From positions 1-64,000 of the forward strand of contig JACWCY010000004.1 of assembly GCA_014654455.1 (NCBI GenBank): a stretch of DNA of 64,000 nt. The letters run 5' to 3'. The notes beneath the pieces were generated by a model. The model did not search any database, was not told the origin of the DNA, and saw only the letters and a program-made list of their open reading frames with translations. This DNA is from Pelagibacterales bacterium SAG-MED01 (lineage in GTDB: Bacteria > Pseudomonadota > Alphaproteobacteria > Pelagibacterales > Pelagibacteraceae). Shown here one piece after another: positions 20,306 through 28,864 of the stretch. A program made the translations under genes and the position numbers. The first letter of the stretch is position 1. Each line of letters opens with the position of its first letter.

Positions 20306-21463
20306 TTAAATTTTAACTTTTCCGATTGGACCAAACTCATTTTCATAAGCTAATTTGTAGTTCGGTTGATTCATCAACAGATACTTCATTGTTCTCTTAG
20401 CGTATGCTTTTTGAGAGTCGATAATTTTCTTAAAGAAAGGATCTTTTCCAGAAAATTCAGCAACTATTTTATCCCATCCTTTTAGCTGTTCAGCTAAAAT
20501 GGCATCAGATGTTTGGTACACATTAACCTTATGTTCATTCATCAACTTAGCTAAGTCAGCAGAATATCTAACTAAAGCTTTAAAGTAGTTATCTGAGTTT
20601 GCAGCATAAGCAGCATTTTTCAAGATAGCTTGATGAGCAGGTGAAAGGCTATTGTATCTTTTTTTATTCACCGGTATCTCAAACATTTCTTGAGACTGGT
20701 GGAAACTACCTAAGTGATAGTGTTTAGATACATCTTGCATTCCAAACTGTGAGTCTGATGTTGGGTTGTTAAACTCTGCAGCATCGATCAAACCAGTTTT
20801 CATAGCTGGTTGAATTTCACCACCAGGCAATTGTCTTACAACCATTCCCATAGCAGTTAAAACGTTAGTCGCTAAACCAACTGTTCTATACTTCATACCT
20901 TTAACATCAGATACTTTTGTTACGTTCTTTTTGAACCAACCAAAAGGTTGTGCTGGCATAGGCATATGAAAGAATCCGATATAATCAAATCCAACAGAAG
21001 ATACTGCTTGTTCATATAATTTTCTTCCTCCACCATACTCCATCCATCCCATTACTTCTTGAGATGACATTCCGTACGACGGACCAGTTCCAAAAAGTGA
21101 AGCTGCAGCATTTTTACCATACCAATATGCTGTCACCCAGTGACCCATATCAAGGTTTCCATCACTTACCGCTGCTCCGATTTCTGAAGTTTTTACAACT
21201 GAGCCCACTGGTTGAAGGTCAATAGTAAGCGTACCTCCAGACATTTCTTTTACCATGTTACAGTAGTCACCGGCCATTTCAAAAAAAATGTTTGCGCCTG
21301 AAGGCCAAGCAGCTTGCATCTTTAATGTTGTATGACCATCTGCTCTCGCAATGTTAGGCATTGCAACTGTCGCTGCAGCAACAGCTCCAGCTTTAGCAGC
21401 AGTTTTAAAGAACTTACGTCTTGAAGATGTTTTAATCTTCAATGATTTATTTTCTTTTGTCAT
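20306..21463 (-). CDS. dctP: TRAP transporter substrate-binding protein with Tat-type signal (TakP/DctP-like)
   Basis: SRRKFFKTAAKAGAVAAATVAMPNIARA twin-arginine leader; VKGMKYRTVGLATNVLTAMGMVVRQLPGGEIQPAMKTGLIDAAEFNNP. Confidence 0.93.
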   Translation of the reverse strand: MTKENKSLKIKTSSRRKFFKTAAKAGAVAAATVAMPNIARADGHTTLKMQAAWPSGANIFFEMAGDYCNMVKEMSGGTLTIDLQPVGSVVKTSEIGAAVSDGNLDMGHWVTAYWYGKNAAASLFGTGPSYGMSSQEVMGWMEYGGGRKLYEQAVSSVGFDYIGFFHMPMPAQPFGWFKKNVTKVSDVKGMKYRTVGLATNVLTAMGMVVRQLPGGEIQPAMKTGLIDAAEFNNPTSDSQFGMQDVSKHYHLGSFHQSQEMFEIPVNKKRYNSLSPAHQAILKNAAYAANSDNYFKALVRYSADLAKLMNEHKVNVYQTSDAILAEQLKGWDKIVAEFSGKDPFFKKIIDSQKAYAKRTMKYLLMNQPNYKLAYENEFGPIGKVKI

Positions 21464-21471
21464 TGTTTCTC

Positions 21472-21521
21472 CTCTAATAGTTAATTAACTGAAATAATTT
21501 AAACATAAAATTCGATTAGAG
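21472..21521 (-). promoter_or_regulatory. Leader hairpin overlapping the dctP Shine-Dalgarno
   Basis: CTCTAAT (21521-21515) complementary to ATTAGAG (21478-21472), the latter overlapping the AGAGGAG SD; loop holds perfect palindrome AGTTAATTAACT (21479-21490). Confidence 0.45.
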
Positions 21522-21580
21522 TCTTTCTAAAAAAAAACGTAGATGTCGCAGAAGTTGAATTTATACAATCCTGAGTAGAA

Positions 21581-22534
21581 TTAATTGACTTTATTTTTGC
21601 ATTTTCCTGTTTTAAAAAACTCATCAATATTATCAATTGCCAAGTTTGCCATGGCAATTCTAGTATCTTTTGTTGCACTTCCAAGATGAGGTAAAATGAA
21701 AGCAGATTTTATTTTTAAATAACCTGGATTGAGATTTGGTTCATTTTTATAAACATCTAATCCAACGGCATAAATTTTCCTTCTGTTCAATGCATCAATT
21801 AAAGCTTCATCATCAACTATATCTCCCCTAGCAACATTAGTTATTACTGCTCCTTTTGGAAAATATTCAACTGTTTCTTTATTAATCATATTTTCAGTTT
21901 CTTTTGTGGCAGGACAACATATAGACAATACATCTGAAACAGAAAATAAACTTTTTAAACTATCGTGATAAATGGCTCCATTTTCTTTTTCAGCACTAAG
22001 TTTTGAACGATTATGATAATGAATTATCATTCCTAATGATTTAGCAATCTTTGCAATCTTTTGACCAATTCTCCCCATTCCTAAAACACCTAATCTTGTT
22101 CCAGTTAATTGTTTGCCAATTAAATAATCTGCAGACCATTTCCATCCACCTTCTTTAGCTGATTCTATTCCTTCGGCCGCTCTTCTGCATGCTCCTAATA
22201 TTAATAAAACTCCTATTTCAGCTGTTGCATCTGATAATACTTCAGGTGTATTTGTAACTGCAATACCCTTTTTTTTTGCAGCATCTAAATCTATATTTCC
22301 AAAACCAACTGCAAAGTTTGAAATAATTTTTACACTTTCAGGCAACTTATCTATTGTTTGTTTATCCATTTTATCAGTCAATGATGTTAAAACACCATCA
22401 CAACCCTCACTCATCTCTATTACCTTCGATTGAGAATATAATTCATCATTCGAATTTAGTTTTGCTTCAAAAGTTTTTACAGCTTTATCCTCACTATCTT
22501 TAATTAATTTTCTTGTAATCAAAATTTTTTTCAT
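21581..22534 (-). CDS. D-2-hydroxyacid dehydrogenase (glyoxylate/hydroxypyruvate reductase-like)
   Basis: LGVLGMGRIGQKIAKIAKSLG, NVARGDIVDDEALIDAL, GLDVYKNEP, LPHLGSAT. Confidence 0.92.
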   Translation of the reverse strand: MKKILITRKLIKDSEDKAVKTFEAKLNSNDELYSQSKVIEMSEGCDGVLTSLTDKMDKQTIDKLPESVKIISNFAVGFGNIDLDAAKKKGIAVTNTPEVLSDATAEIGVLLILGACRRAAEGIESAKEGGWKWSADYLIGKQLTGTRLGVLGMGRIGQKIAKIAKSLGMIIHYHNRSKLSAEKENGAIYHDSLKSLFSVSDVLSICCPATKETENMINKETVEYFPKGAVITNVARGDIVDDEALIDALNRRKIYAVGLDVYKNEPNLNPGYLKIKSAFILPHLGSATKDTRIAMANLAIDNIDEFFKTGKCKNKVN

Positions 22535-22554
22535 AAAATATTTTTTTTAGATTA

Positions 22555-23928
22555 TTAATTAAGATCGAATATCTTACCAGGATTCATTATATTATTTTGG
22601 TCAATACTTCTTTTGATTAATTTCATTACAGGGATATTGTCAGGATGTTCTTCTAAAAGATATTCTTTTTTATGAAGGCCTACTCCATGCTCACCTGTAA
22701 TTGTTCCATTTAACTCTAATGCTTTTCTTATTAACAAATCATTATATTCTCTAATTTTATTATACATTTCTTTATCCGCAGGATCGAAGGGTAAAAGCAC
22801 ATGAAAGTTCCCATCTCCTAAATGACCTACCATTGGTGCTCTTAATCCAAATTTTTTTGCTTGCTCTTCTGCAAAATTTACACATTCGGTTATATTTGAA
22901 ATAGGTAAGCATACATCTGTTGAATATACCCTGCCATTGTTTATTAAAGCTTTAACTGAGTAATAAACATCCCATCTCGCTTTCCAAAGCTTGTTTCTGT
23001 CCTCTAAGTCTTTTGCCCACTTAAAAGAACTTCCATTATTATCTTTTGAAATTTCCTCAACAATTTTAATATTCTCATTATTGGATAACTCAGATCCATG
23101 AAACTCAAAAAATAATGTTGGTACTGCCTTGATATCTTTTAGCTGAGAATAATTAATACTAATTCCCATTTGATCCTTATTAAGCATCTCAATTCTTGCA
23201 ATTGGAACACCGTATTGAATAACTTGTTGAGCAGTTTGAACAGCGTTTTCTAACGTTGGAAAATGACATACCGCAGCCATTATACTTTCAGGTATAGGAG
23301 ATAGTCTTAATTGTACTTCAGTAATAATGCCCAATGTACCTTCTGAACCAATAAATAGATTTGTTAAATTATAACCTGCTGAAGTTTTTTTAGTTCTACT
23401 ACCTGTGTTTATAATATCACCATTAGGTAAAACTACTGTGAGACCTGTAATTACAGTTTTCATAGTTCCATATTTTACTGCCATTGTCCCAGAAGCAGAA
23501 GTTGAAGCCATACCCCCAATTGCAGCATTTGCACCTGGATCAATTGGAAAAAAAACTCCGTCTTCTCTTAAATAATCATTTAATTGTTCTTTTGTTACAC
23601 AGGCTTGGACCCTACAATCAAAATCTTCAACATTAACACTTAAAACTTTATTCATTTTTTCCAAACAAATTGTAATTCCTTTATCATTGCCTACAACATT
23701 TCCTTCTAAAGATGTTCCTGTACCAAAAGGAACTACTGGAATTTTATGTTGATTACATAATGTTAATATTTTTGAAACTTCTTCGTTTGTCTCTGGAAAA
23801 ACTACCGCCTTAGATAAAACTGGATCATAAGTATCCTCACCTCTAGCATAGTTTGCTCTTGTTGACTCTGATGTCGAAAATCTGCCATCAAAGATTTTTT
23901 TTAGTTCTGCTTGGACTTGATCATTCAT
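22555..23928 (-). CDS. FAD-linked oxidase (D-lactate/glycolate dehydrogenase GlcD-like)
   Basis: VPFGTGTSLEGNV, DPGANAAIGGMASTSASGTMAVKYG, TGEHGVGLHKKEYL...MNPGKIF. Confidence 0.93.
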   Translation of the reverse strand: MNDQVQAELKKIFDGRFSTSESTRANYARGEDTYDPVLSKAVVFPETNEEVSKILTLCNQHKIPVVPFGTGTSLEGNVVGNDKGITICLEKMNKVLSVNVEDFDCRVQACVTKEQLNDYLREDGVFFPIDPGANAAIGGMASTSASGTMAVKYGTMKTVITGLTVVLPNGDIINTGSRTKKTSAGYNLTNLFIGSEGTLGIITEVQLRLSPIPESIMAAVCHFPTLENAVQTAQQVIQYGVPIARIEMLNKDQMGISINYSQLKDIKAVPTLFFEFHGSELSNNENIKIVEEISKDNNGSSFKWAKDLEDRNKLWKARWDVYYSVKALINNGRVYSTDVCLPISNITECVNFAEEQAKKFGLRAPMVGHLGDGNFHVLLPFDPADKEMYNKIREYNDLLIRKALELNGTITGEHGVGLHKKEYLLEEHPDNIPVMKLIKRSIDQNNIMNPGKIFDLN

Positions 23929-23966
23929 TAAAAGAATATTAGTAAAAATTTAAAGAAAAATACAGC

Positions 23967-25133
23967 TTATTTAGCTAACATTTTCTTTATATTTTCTAAA
24001 GCTTGAGAAATATTATCTCTTGAAGCAGCAAAACTAAATCTCACATAATCACTACAGGATTTACCAAAAGCTGTGCCTGGAACTATTGCTACTCCTGCTT
24101 CATGCATTGCTTTTTTACAAAATTCTGAACCATTCATCCCTGTTCCAATTACTTTTGGAAATGCATAAAAAGCACCACCCGGTAAACTGCATTCAACGCC
24201 AGGAAGATCATTAAGCCCTTTATAAATTAAATTTCGTCTTTCCGTGAATTTTACCATCATTTCATTAATTGAGTCATCCGGACCATCAAGGGCCGCAATA
24301 CCTGCAAATTGAGCTGCAGCATTTACGCAAGATACACTATTAATCAAAAGTTTATTGACATGTGGTACTAATTCTTTAGGCCAAAAACTCCAACCTAGTC
24401 TCCACCCAGTCATCGAATAAGCTTTACTCCATCCCTCTAAAACAATTAATCTTTCTCTTAGTTCAGGATAATTAAAAAATGTGGGCATTTCTTTATCGTC
24501 AAAAATTTGTCTACTATAAATTTCATCACTTAAAATAGTTACATGTGGATGTTTTTTTAATCCTTCAGCCAATACATCTATATCAGATTTTTCAACAAAA
24601 CTTCCTGTGGGATTATTTGGATTAATTAATATTAATAACCTAGTCTTATCTGTGATTAGAGACAAAATTTTTTCAGGATTAAATTTTAGATCTTTATCTT
24701 CTGTTAGATCATAAGGTACGGCTGTAGAACCTGTATAATTAATCATTGACTCATAAATTGGAAAAGCTGGTGTTGGATGAATTATTTCCGCACCTGGTTC
24801 ACCAAAACATTGAATAGCATAACTCATGGTTGGTTTTCCACCTGGCATGATTAAAATTCTTTCAAGATCTATATCTGTATTATACCTTTTTTTTATCCAT
24901 CTTGTTACTGCCTGCCTACATTCGGGAATGCCGTTAGACATTACATATCCATGATGTCCATCATCCAATGCTTTTTTTGCGGCCTCCACAACATGTTTTG
25001 GAGTTTTAAAATCAGGTTGTCCTAAACCTAGGTGTATCATCGGATTACCTTTAGCTTCTAGCGCTTTGGCTTCAGCTAATACAGAAAAAGCTGTTTCTGT
25101 TCCTAAATTTTTTAAATTTTTTGCAAGCTTCAT
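23967..25133 (-). CDS. PLP-dependent class I/II aminotransferase
   Basis: INPNNPTGS, ILSDEIYSRQIF, EGWSKAYSMTGWRLGW, VRFSFAAS. Confidence 0.93.
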   Translation of the reverse strand: MKLAKNLKNLGTETAFSVLAEAKALEAKGNPMIHLGLGQPDFKTPKHVVEAAKKALDDGHHGYVMSNGIPECRQAVTRWIKKRYNTDIDLERILIMPGGKPTMSYAIQCFGEPGAEIIHPTPAFPIYESMINYTGSTAVPYDLTEDKDLKFNPEKILSLITDKTRLLILINPNNPTGSFVEKSDIDVLAEGLKKHPHVTILSDEIYSRQIFDDKEMPTFFNYPELRERLIVLEGWSKAYSMTGWRLGWSFWPKELVPHVNKLLINSVSCVNAAAQFAGIAALDGPDDSINEMMVKFTERRNLIYKGLNDLPGVECSLPGGAFYAFPKVIGTGMNGSEFCKKAMHEAGVAIVPGTAFGKSCSDYVRFSFAASRDNISQALENIKKMLAK

Positions 25134-25148
25134 TCGTCTCTACCTTTC

Positions 25149-26300
25149 TTATCTTCTATAAATTAATTTTGAACTATCCAACTCTTTAAGATTTTTACAC
25201 CCCATTAAAACCATATTTCTATTTATTTCATCATGCATATTTTGTAATAAATGTTCAACACCTTGTTGCCCTCCTGCGGCCAAAGAGAACAAAAACATTT
25301 TTCCGAAGCTACATGCTTTAGCACCTGCAGCTAATGCTTTTAATACATGTGTTCCTCTCTGAACTCCTCCATCTAAAATAATTTCTAATTTGTCACCTAC
25401 TGCATCAGAAATAGCTTTCACTTGATCAAAAGGAGCTCTAGAACCATCTAATTGACGACCACCATGGTTTGAAATCATAATTGCAGTGCATCCAATATCA
25501 ATTGCTTTCTTAGCATCTTCAACAGACATGACACCTTTTAAAGCAAAAGGTCCATTCCACTTTTTTGCACAATACTCAGCATCTTTCCAGCCCATTGCTG
25601 GATCATACTGTTCATTAATATATTCAATAACCGACTTAGCAATATTTGTACCTTTATCAGTTTTTTTTTTAACATTTGATAATTCAAATTTTTTACCAGT
25701 TAAATAGTTATAAACCCATCCAGGACGCATTGCGAAACTCATCAAACTTTGAAGAGTTAATTTTGGTGGAGTAGTAAATCCTGTTCTATGATCTTTTTCT
25801 CTATTTCCTGCAACCAAAGTATCTACTGTTAAACACATGGCATCAAAACCAGATCTTCTAGATCTTTCAATCATATCATCAGAAATTGATCTATCTTTGT
25901 GAACATAAAGTTGAAATAGCTTTGGTCCACTTGAGATATTTGATACTTCTTCAATAGTATTATTTCCCATGGATGACATGCTATAAAAAGTATTAAATTT
26001 TTCTGCAGCTCTTGCAGATGCTCTGTCTCCATCCGGATGATAAAGCCTTTGCATTGCAGCGGGAGAAAGAAAAATTGGCATATCAATTTTTCTTCCAAAT
26101 AAAGTTGTTGATAAATCAGGTTTTCCAACACTTGCTAAAATATTAGGAACTAAATCACAATCACTGAAAGATTCTGTGTTTCTTCTTAATGTTAACTCAT
26201 CATCCGAACCACCATCAATATAATGAAAAATTGGTGATGGTAATTTTTTTTTTGCAAGATTTCTAAAATCATCAAAGTTATGACAATTTTTTAAACTCAT
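25149..26300 (-). CDS. FMN-dependent alpha-hydroxy acid dehydrogenase (L-lactate dehydrogenase LldD-like), copy 2
   Basis: LTVDTLVAGNREKDHRTGF, ALKGVMSVEDAKKAIDIGCTAIMISNHGGRQLDGSRAPFD; start overlaps stop of copy 1 (TAATG). Confidence 0.93.
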   Translation of the reverse strand: MSLKNCHNFDDFRNLAKKKLPSPIFHYIDGGSDDELTLRRNTESFSDCDLVPNILASVGKPDLSTTLFGRKIDMPIFLSPAAMQRLYHPDGDRASARAAEKFNTFYSMSSMGNNTIEEVSNISSGPKLFQLYVHKDRSISDDMIERSRRSGFDAMCLTVDTLVAGNREKDHRTGFTTPPKLTLQSLMSFAMRPGWVYNYLTGKKFELSNVKKKTDKGTNIAKSVIEYINEQYDPAMGWKDAEYCAKKWNGPFALKGVMSVEDAKKAIDIGCTAIMISNHGGRQLDGSRAPFDQVKAISDAVGDKLEIILDGGVQRGTHVLKALAAGAKACSFGKMFLFSLAAGGQQGVEHLLQNMHDEINRNMVLMGCKNLKELDSSKLIYRR

Positions 26301-27451
26301 TATCTTCTGAACCTTAAATTATTTCTATTTAAATCACTTATTTTTTTACATCCCATTAACTTCATGTCTCTTTCGAGTTCAGCTTTATATTTTTCTAATG
26401 CTCTTTCAACACCAGCTTGACCTGCAGCAGCTAATGCATATAAATAAAGCCTTCCACCAGAACATGCTTTTGCACCTAATGACAAAGCTTTTAGCATATG
26501 GGTACCTCTATGTATGCCACCTTCACAAATCACATCTAATTTATCACCGACAGCATCTACAATCTCTGCAAGCTGATCAAAAGGGGATCTAGATCCATCA
26601 AGTTGCCTACCTCCATGGTTTGAAACCATTATACCAGTACATCCAATATCAACAGCTCTTTTGGCATCTTCAACACTCATTACACCTTTTAATGCAAAAT
26701 GACCTCCCCACTGAGAACAAAGCTTTTCTGCATCTTTCCAGTTCATAGATTGATCCAGCATAGTAGAAAAATAATTTCCAATTGAAGAGTTAGTGCTCGT
26801 ACCTTCTTTCACAAAATCTTGAAGATGAGGTAATTCAAACTTACCTTTAGTTAAATAATTAATTCCCCACATCGGCTTAGAAGCAAAACTAAACAAACTT
26901 GATAAAGTTAATTTTGGTGGAGATGTGAAACCAGTTCTTAAGTCTCTTTCACGATTTCCACCTGTAATAGTATCTACTGTTAAGGCCATTACATCAAATT
27001 TTGCAGCTTTAGCCCGCTCTAAACAAGAGTCATTTAAACCTCTGTCTTTGTGGAAATAAAACTGAAACATTTTTGGGGTATCTATTAAAGATGAAATTTC
27101 TTCTACACTTACCGTCGCTAAAGCAGAAACTCCAAACATAGTATTAAATTTTTTTGCTGCTTTTCCCACTGCTCTTTCACCATCATAATGAAAAAGTCTT
27201 TGTAGTGCTGTTGGAGCAAGATAAAAGGGTAAATCTAATTTCTTTCCAAATATTGTAGTTGATAAATCTACATTCTCAACTCCCTTTAAAACATTTGGAA
27301 CTAAATCAACATCATCGAAAGCACTTGTGTTTCTCGCATAAGTTATTTCATCATCTGCAGCACCATCAATATAATGAAAAATTGGTGATGGTAATTTTTT
27401 TTTAGCTAATTTTCTAAAATCACTAAAATTGTGACAGTCTTTTAAATTCAT
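26300..27451 (-). CDS. FMN-dependent alpha-hydroxy acid dehydrogenase (LldD-like), copy 1
   Basis: LTVDTITGGNRERDLRTGF, ALKGVMSVEDAKRAVDIGCTGIMVSNHGGRQLDGSRSPFDQ; same length (383 aa) as the neighbouring paralogue. Confidence 0.93.
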   Translation of the reverse strand: MNLKDCHNFSDFRKLAKKKLPSPIFHYIDGAADDEITYARNTSAFDDVDLVPNVLKGVENVDLSTTIFGKKLDLPFYLAPTALQRLFHYDGERAVGKAAKKFNTMFGVSALATVSVEEISSLIDTPKMFQFYFHKDRGLNDSCLERAKAAKFDVMALTVDTITGGNRERDLRTGFTSPPKLTLSSLFSFASKPMWGINYLTKGKFELPHLQDFVKEGTSTNSSIGNYFSTMLDQSMNWKDAEKLCSQWGGHFALKGVMSVEDAKRAVDIGCTGIMVSNHGGRQLDGSRSPFDQLAEIVDAVGDKLDVICEGGIHRGTHMLKALSLGAKACSGGRLYLYALAAAGQAGVERALEKYKAELERDMKLMGCKKISDLNRNNLRFRR

Positions 27452-27460
27452 TAAAGATTG

Positions 27461-27970
27461 TTAAAACTTTTTGAAAAAATTAAACATATAACTATTTGCC
27501 CCAGGATTTTTGTCTCCTAAACTTGCATTTGACAAATGATTGTAAGATAAGCCTAATTGACTTTCTTTTGGTAATTCTAGAGATAGTTGAACTTCACTTT
27601 TAAATTCTAGCGCATGACCTAGGTCTTTACCATTGCCTTGATTATAGTATCCAGGGGCAAAACTTGGTGTAAAATTCATAGATCCAATTTTATATTGCGC
27701 TTGAATACCTGTGTAAAAATATGATGCATTATCAGCTGTAACCATTGCTCCAGTTATGGGGGATAAACTTCCCAAAAATGTATTTCTATTTAAATCTTCA
27801 TTTTGGTGTTGGACACCTATTAAAGTTGATCTTTTACCATCATCACTAAAATCAAACATTCCAGTATAAACATTAAATTCTGTATTATTTTCTAATTTAA
27901 TCTCCTCAGCCATTAGTGAAAAGCTAAATAAAAATGAAGCTAAGATTAGATAAATTCTATTAATTTTCAT
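27461..27970 (-). CDS. Outer-membrane beta-barrel-like protein (lipid A deacylase PagL-like fold possible)
   Basis: Signal peptide, alternating amphipathic strands, C-terminal Phe; LSLELPKESQLGLSYNHLSNASLGDKNPGANSYMFNFFKKF with H-S-N-A resembling PagL. Confidence 0.55.
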   Translation of the reverse strand: MKINRIYLILASFLFSFSLMAEEIKLENNTEFNVYTGMFDFSDDGKRSTLIGVQHQNEDLNRNTFLGSLSPITGAMVTADNASYFYTGIQAQYKIGSMNFTPSFAPGYYNQGNGKDLGHALEFKSEVQLSLELPKESQLGLSYNHLSNASLGDKNPGANSYMFNFFKKF

Positions 27971-27983
27971 AAATGAAATATAC

Positions 27984-28343
27984 TTAATTTTTCCTTATAT
28001 AAAATAATTTAAATATTATCGCACCTCCTGCAATAAACATCAATATAGGCAATAACCATAGAAAATAAGTATTTTTGTTAAATTCTGGGTCGTATAATAT
28101 CCACTCTCCGTACTTTTCTTTTAAAAAAATATAAATTTGTTTTTCATTTAATCCATCATTTAGCTTTTCTTCCACTACTAATTTTAAGCTATTAGCAAAT
28201 TCAGAGTCTGAGTCATATACAGACTGGCCCTGGCAAATTAAACAACGTAAATTTTTTGTAATTTTGTTATTTAAATTATTTTCTTGAGCATTTAAAAAAC
28301 TAGAATTTAAAATAAATAAAACAATTAATAAAAACCTCAACAT
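27984..28343 (-). CDS. ccmH: Cytochrome c-type biogenesis protein CcmH
   Basis: LRCLICQGQSVYDSDSEFANSLK motif (LRCxxCQ), LKEKYGEWILYDPEF. Confidence 0.94.
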   Translation of the reverse strand: MLRFLLIVLFILNSSFLNAQENNLNNKITKNLRCLICQGQSVYDSDSEFANSLKLVVEEKLNDGLNEKQIYIFLKEKYGEWILYDPEFNKNTYFLWLLPILMFIAGGAIIFKLFYIRKN

Positions 28344-28345
28344 AT

Positions 28346-28864
28346 TTATTCAGCCAACTTTTTAATTTCTAATAATAAATCTTCATTAAGTGGTCCAATA
28401 ATCTTTTTTATAATTTTATTGTTATGAATTAAAAAAGACTCGGGCACACCATATGCTCCCCATTCTATTGCTAATGTTCCATTTTCATCTAATAAAATTT
28501 TATCGTAAGGATTGTTTAATTCTTTCAAAAAAATTTTTGCTTTTTCTTTATTGTCTTTATAATTGAGACCAATAACTTTTATATTTTTTTGAGTACTTAA
28601 TATCATTAAAAGAGGATGTTCATCTCTACATGGAACACACCATGAAGCCCATATATTCATTAAATAAAATTTATCACCTTTAAATATTTGTTCTGAACTA
28701 ATTTTTTCATTTGTTGAAAATATTTTACTTTTAAAAGAAGGAATATTTTTTTCTATATTAACAACAGGTGTATAGATATTAGAATTTTGTAAACCTTTAT
28801 AAAAAATAAAAAAAATAGTTATAAAAAAAACAATAAGTAATATAGGAAAAATTCTAAGCTTCAT
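28346..28864 (-). CDS. ccmG: Thiol:disulfide interchange protein CcmG/DsbE
   Basis: MNIWASWCVPCRDEHPLL thioredoxin-like motif; GVPESFLI; ccm context. Confidence 0.93.
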   Translation of the reverse strand: MKLRIFPILLIVFFITIFFIFYKGLQNSNIYTPVVNIEKNIPSFKSKIFSTNEKISSEQIFKGDKFYLMNIWASWCVPCRDEHPLLMILSTQKNIKVIGLNYKDNKEKAKIFLKELNNPYDKILLDENGTLAIEWGAYGVPESFLIHNNKIIKKIIGPLNEDLLLEIKKLAE

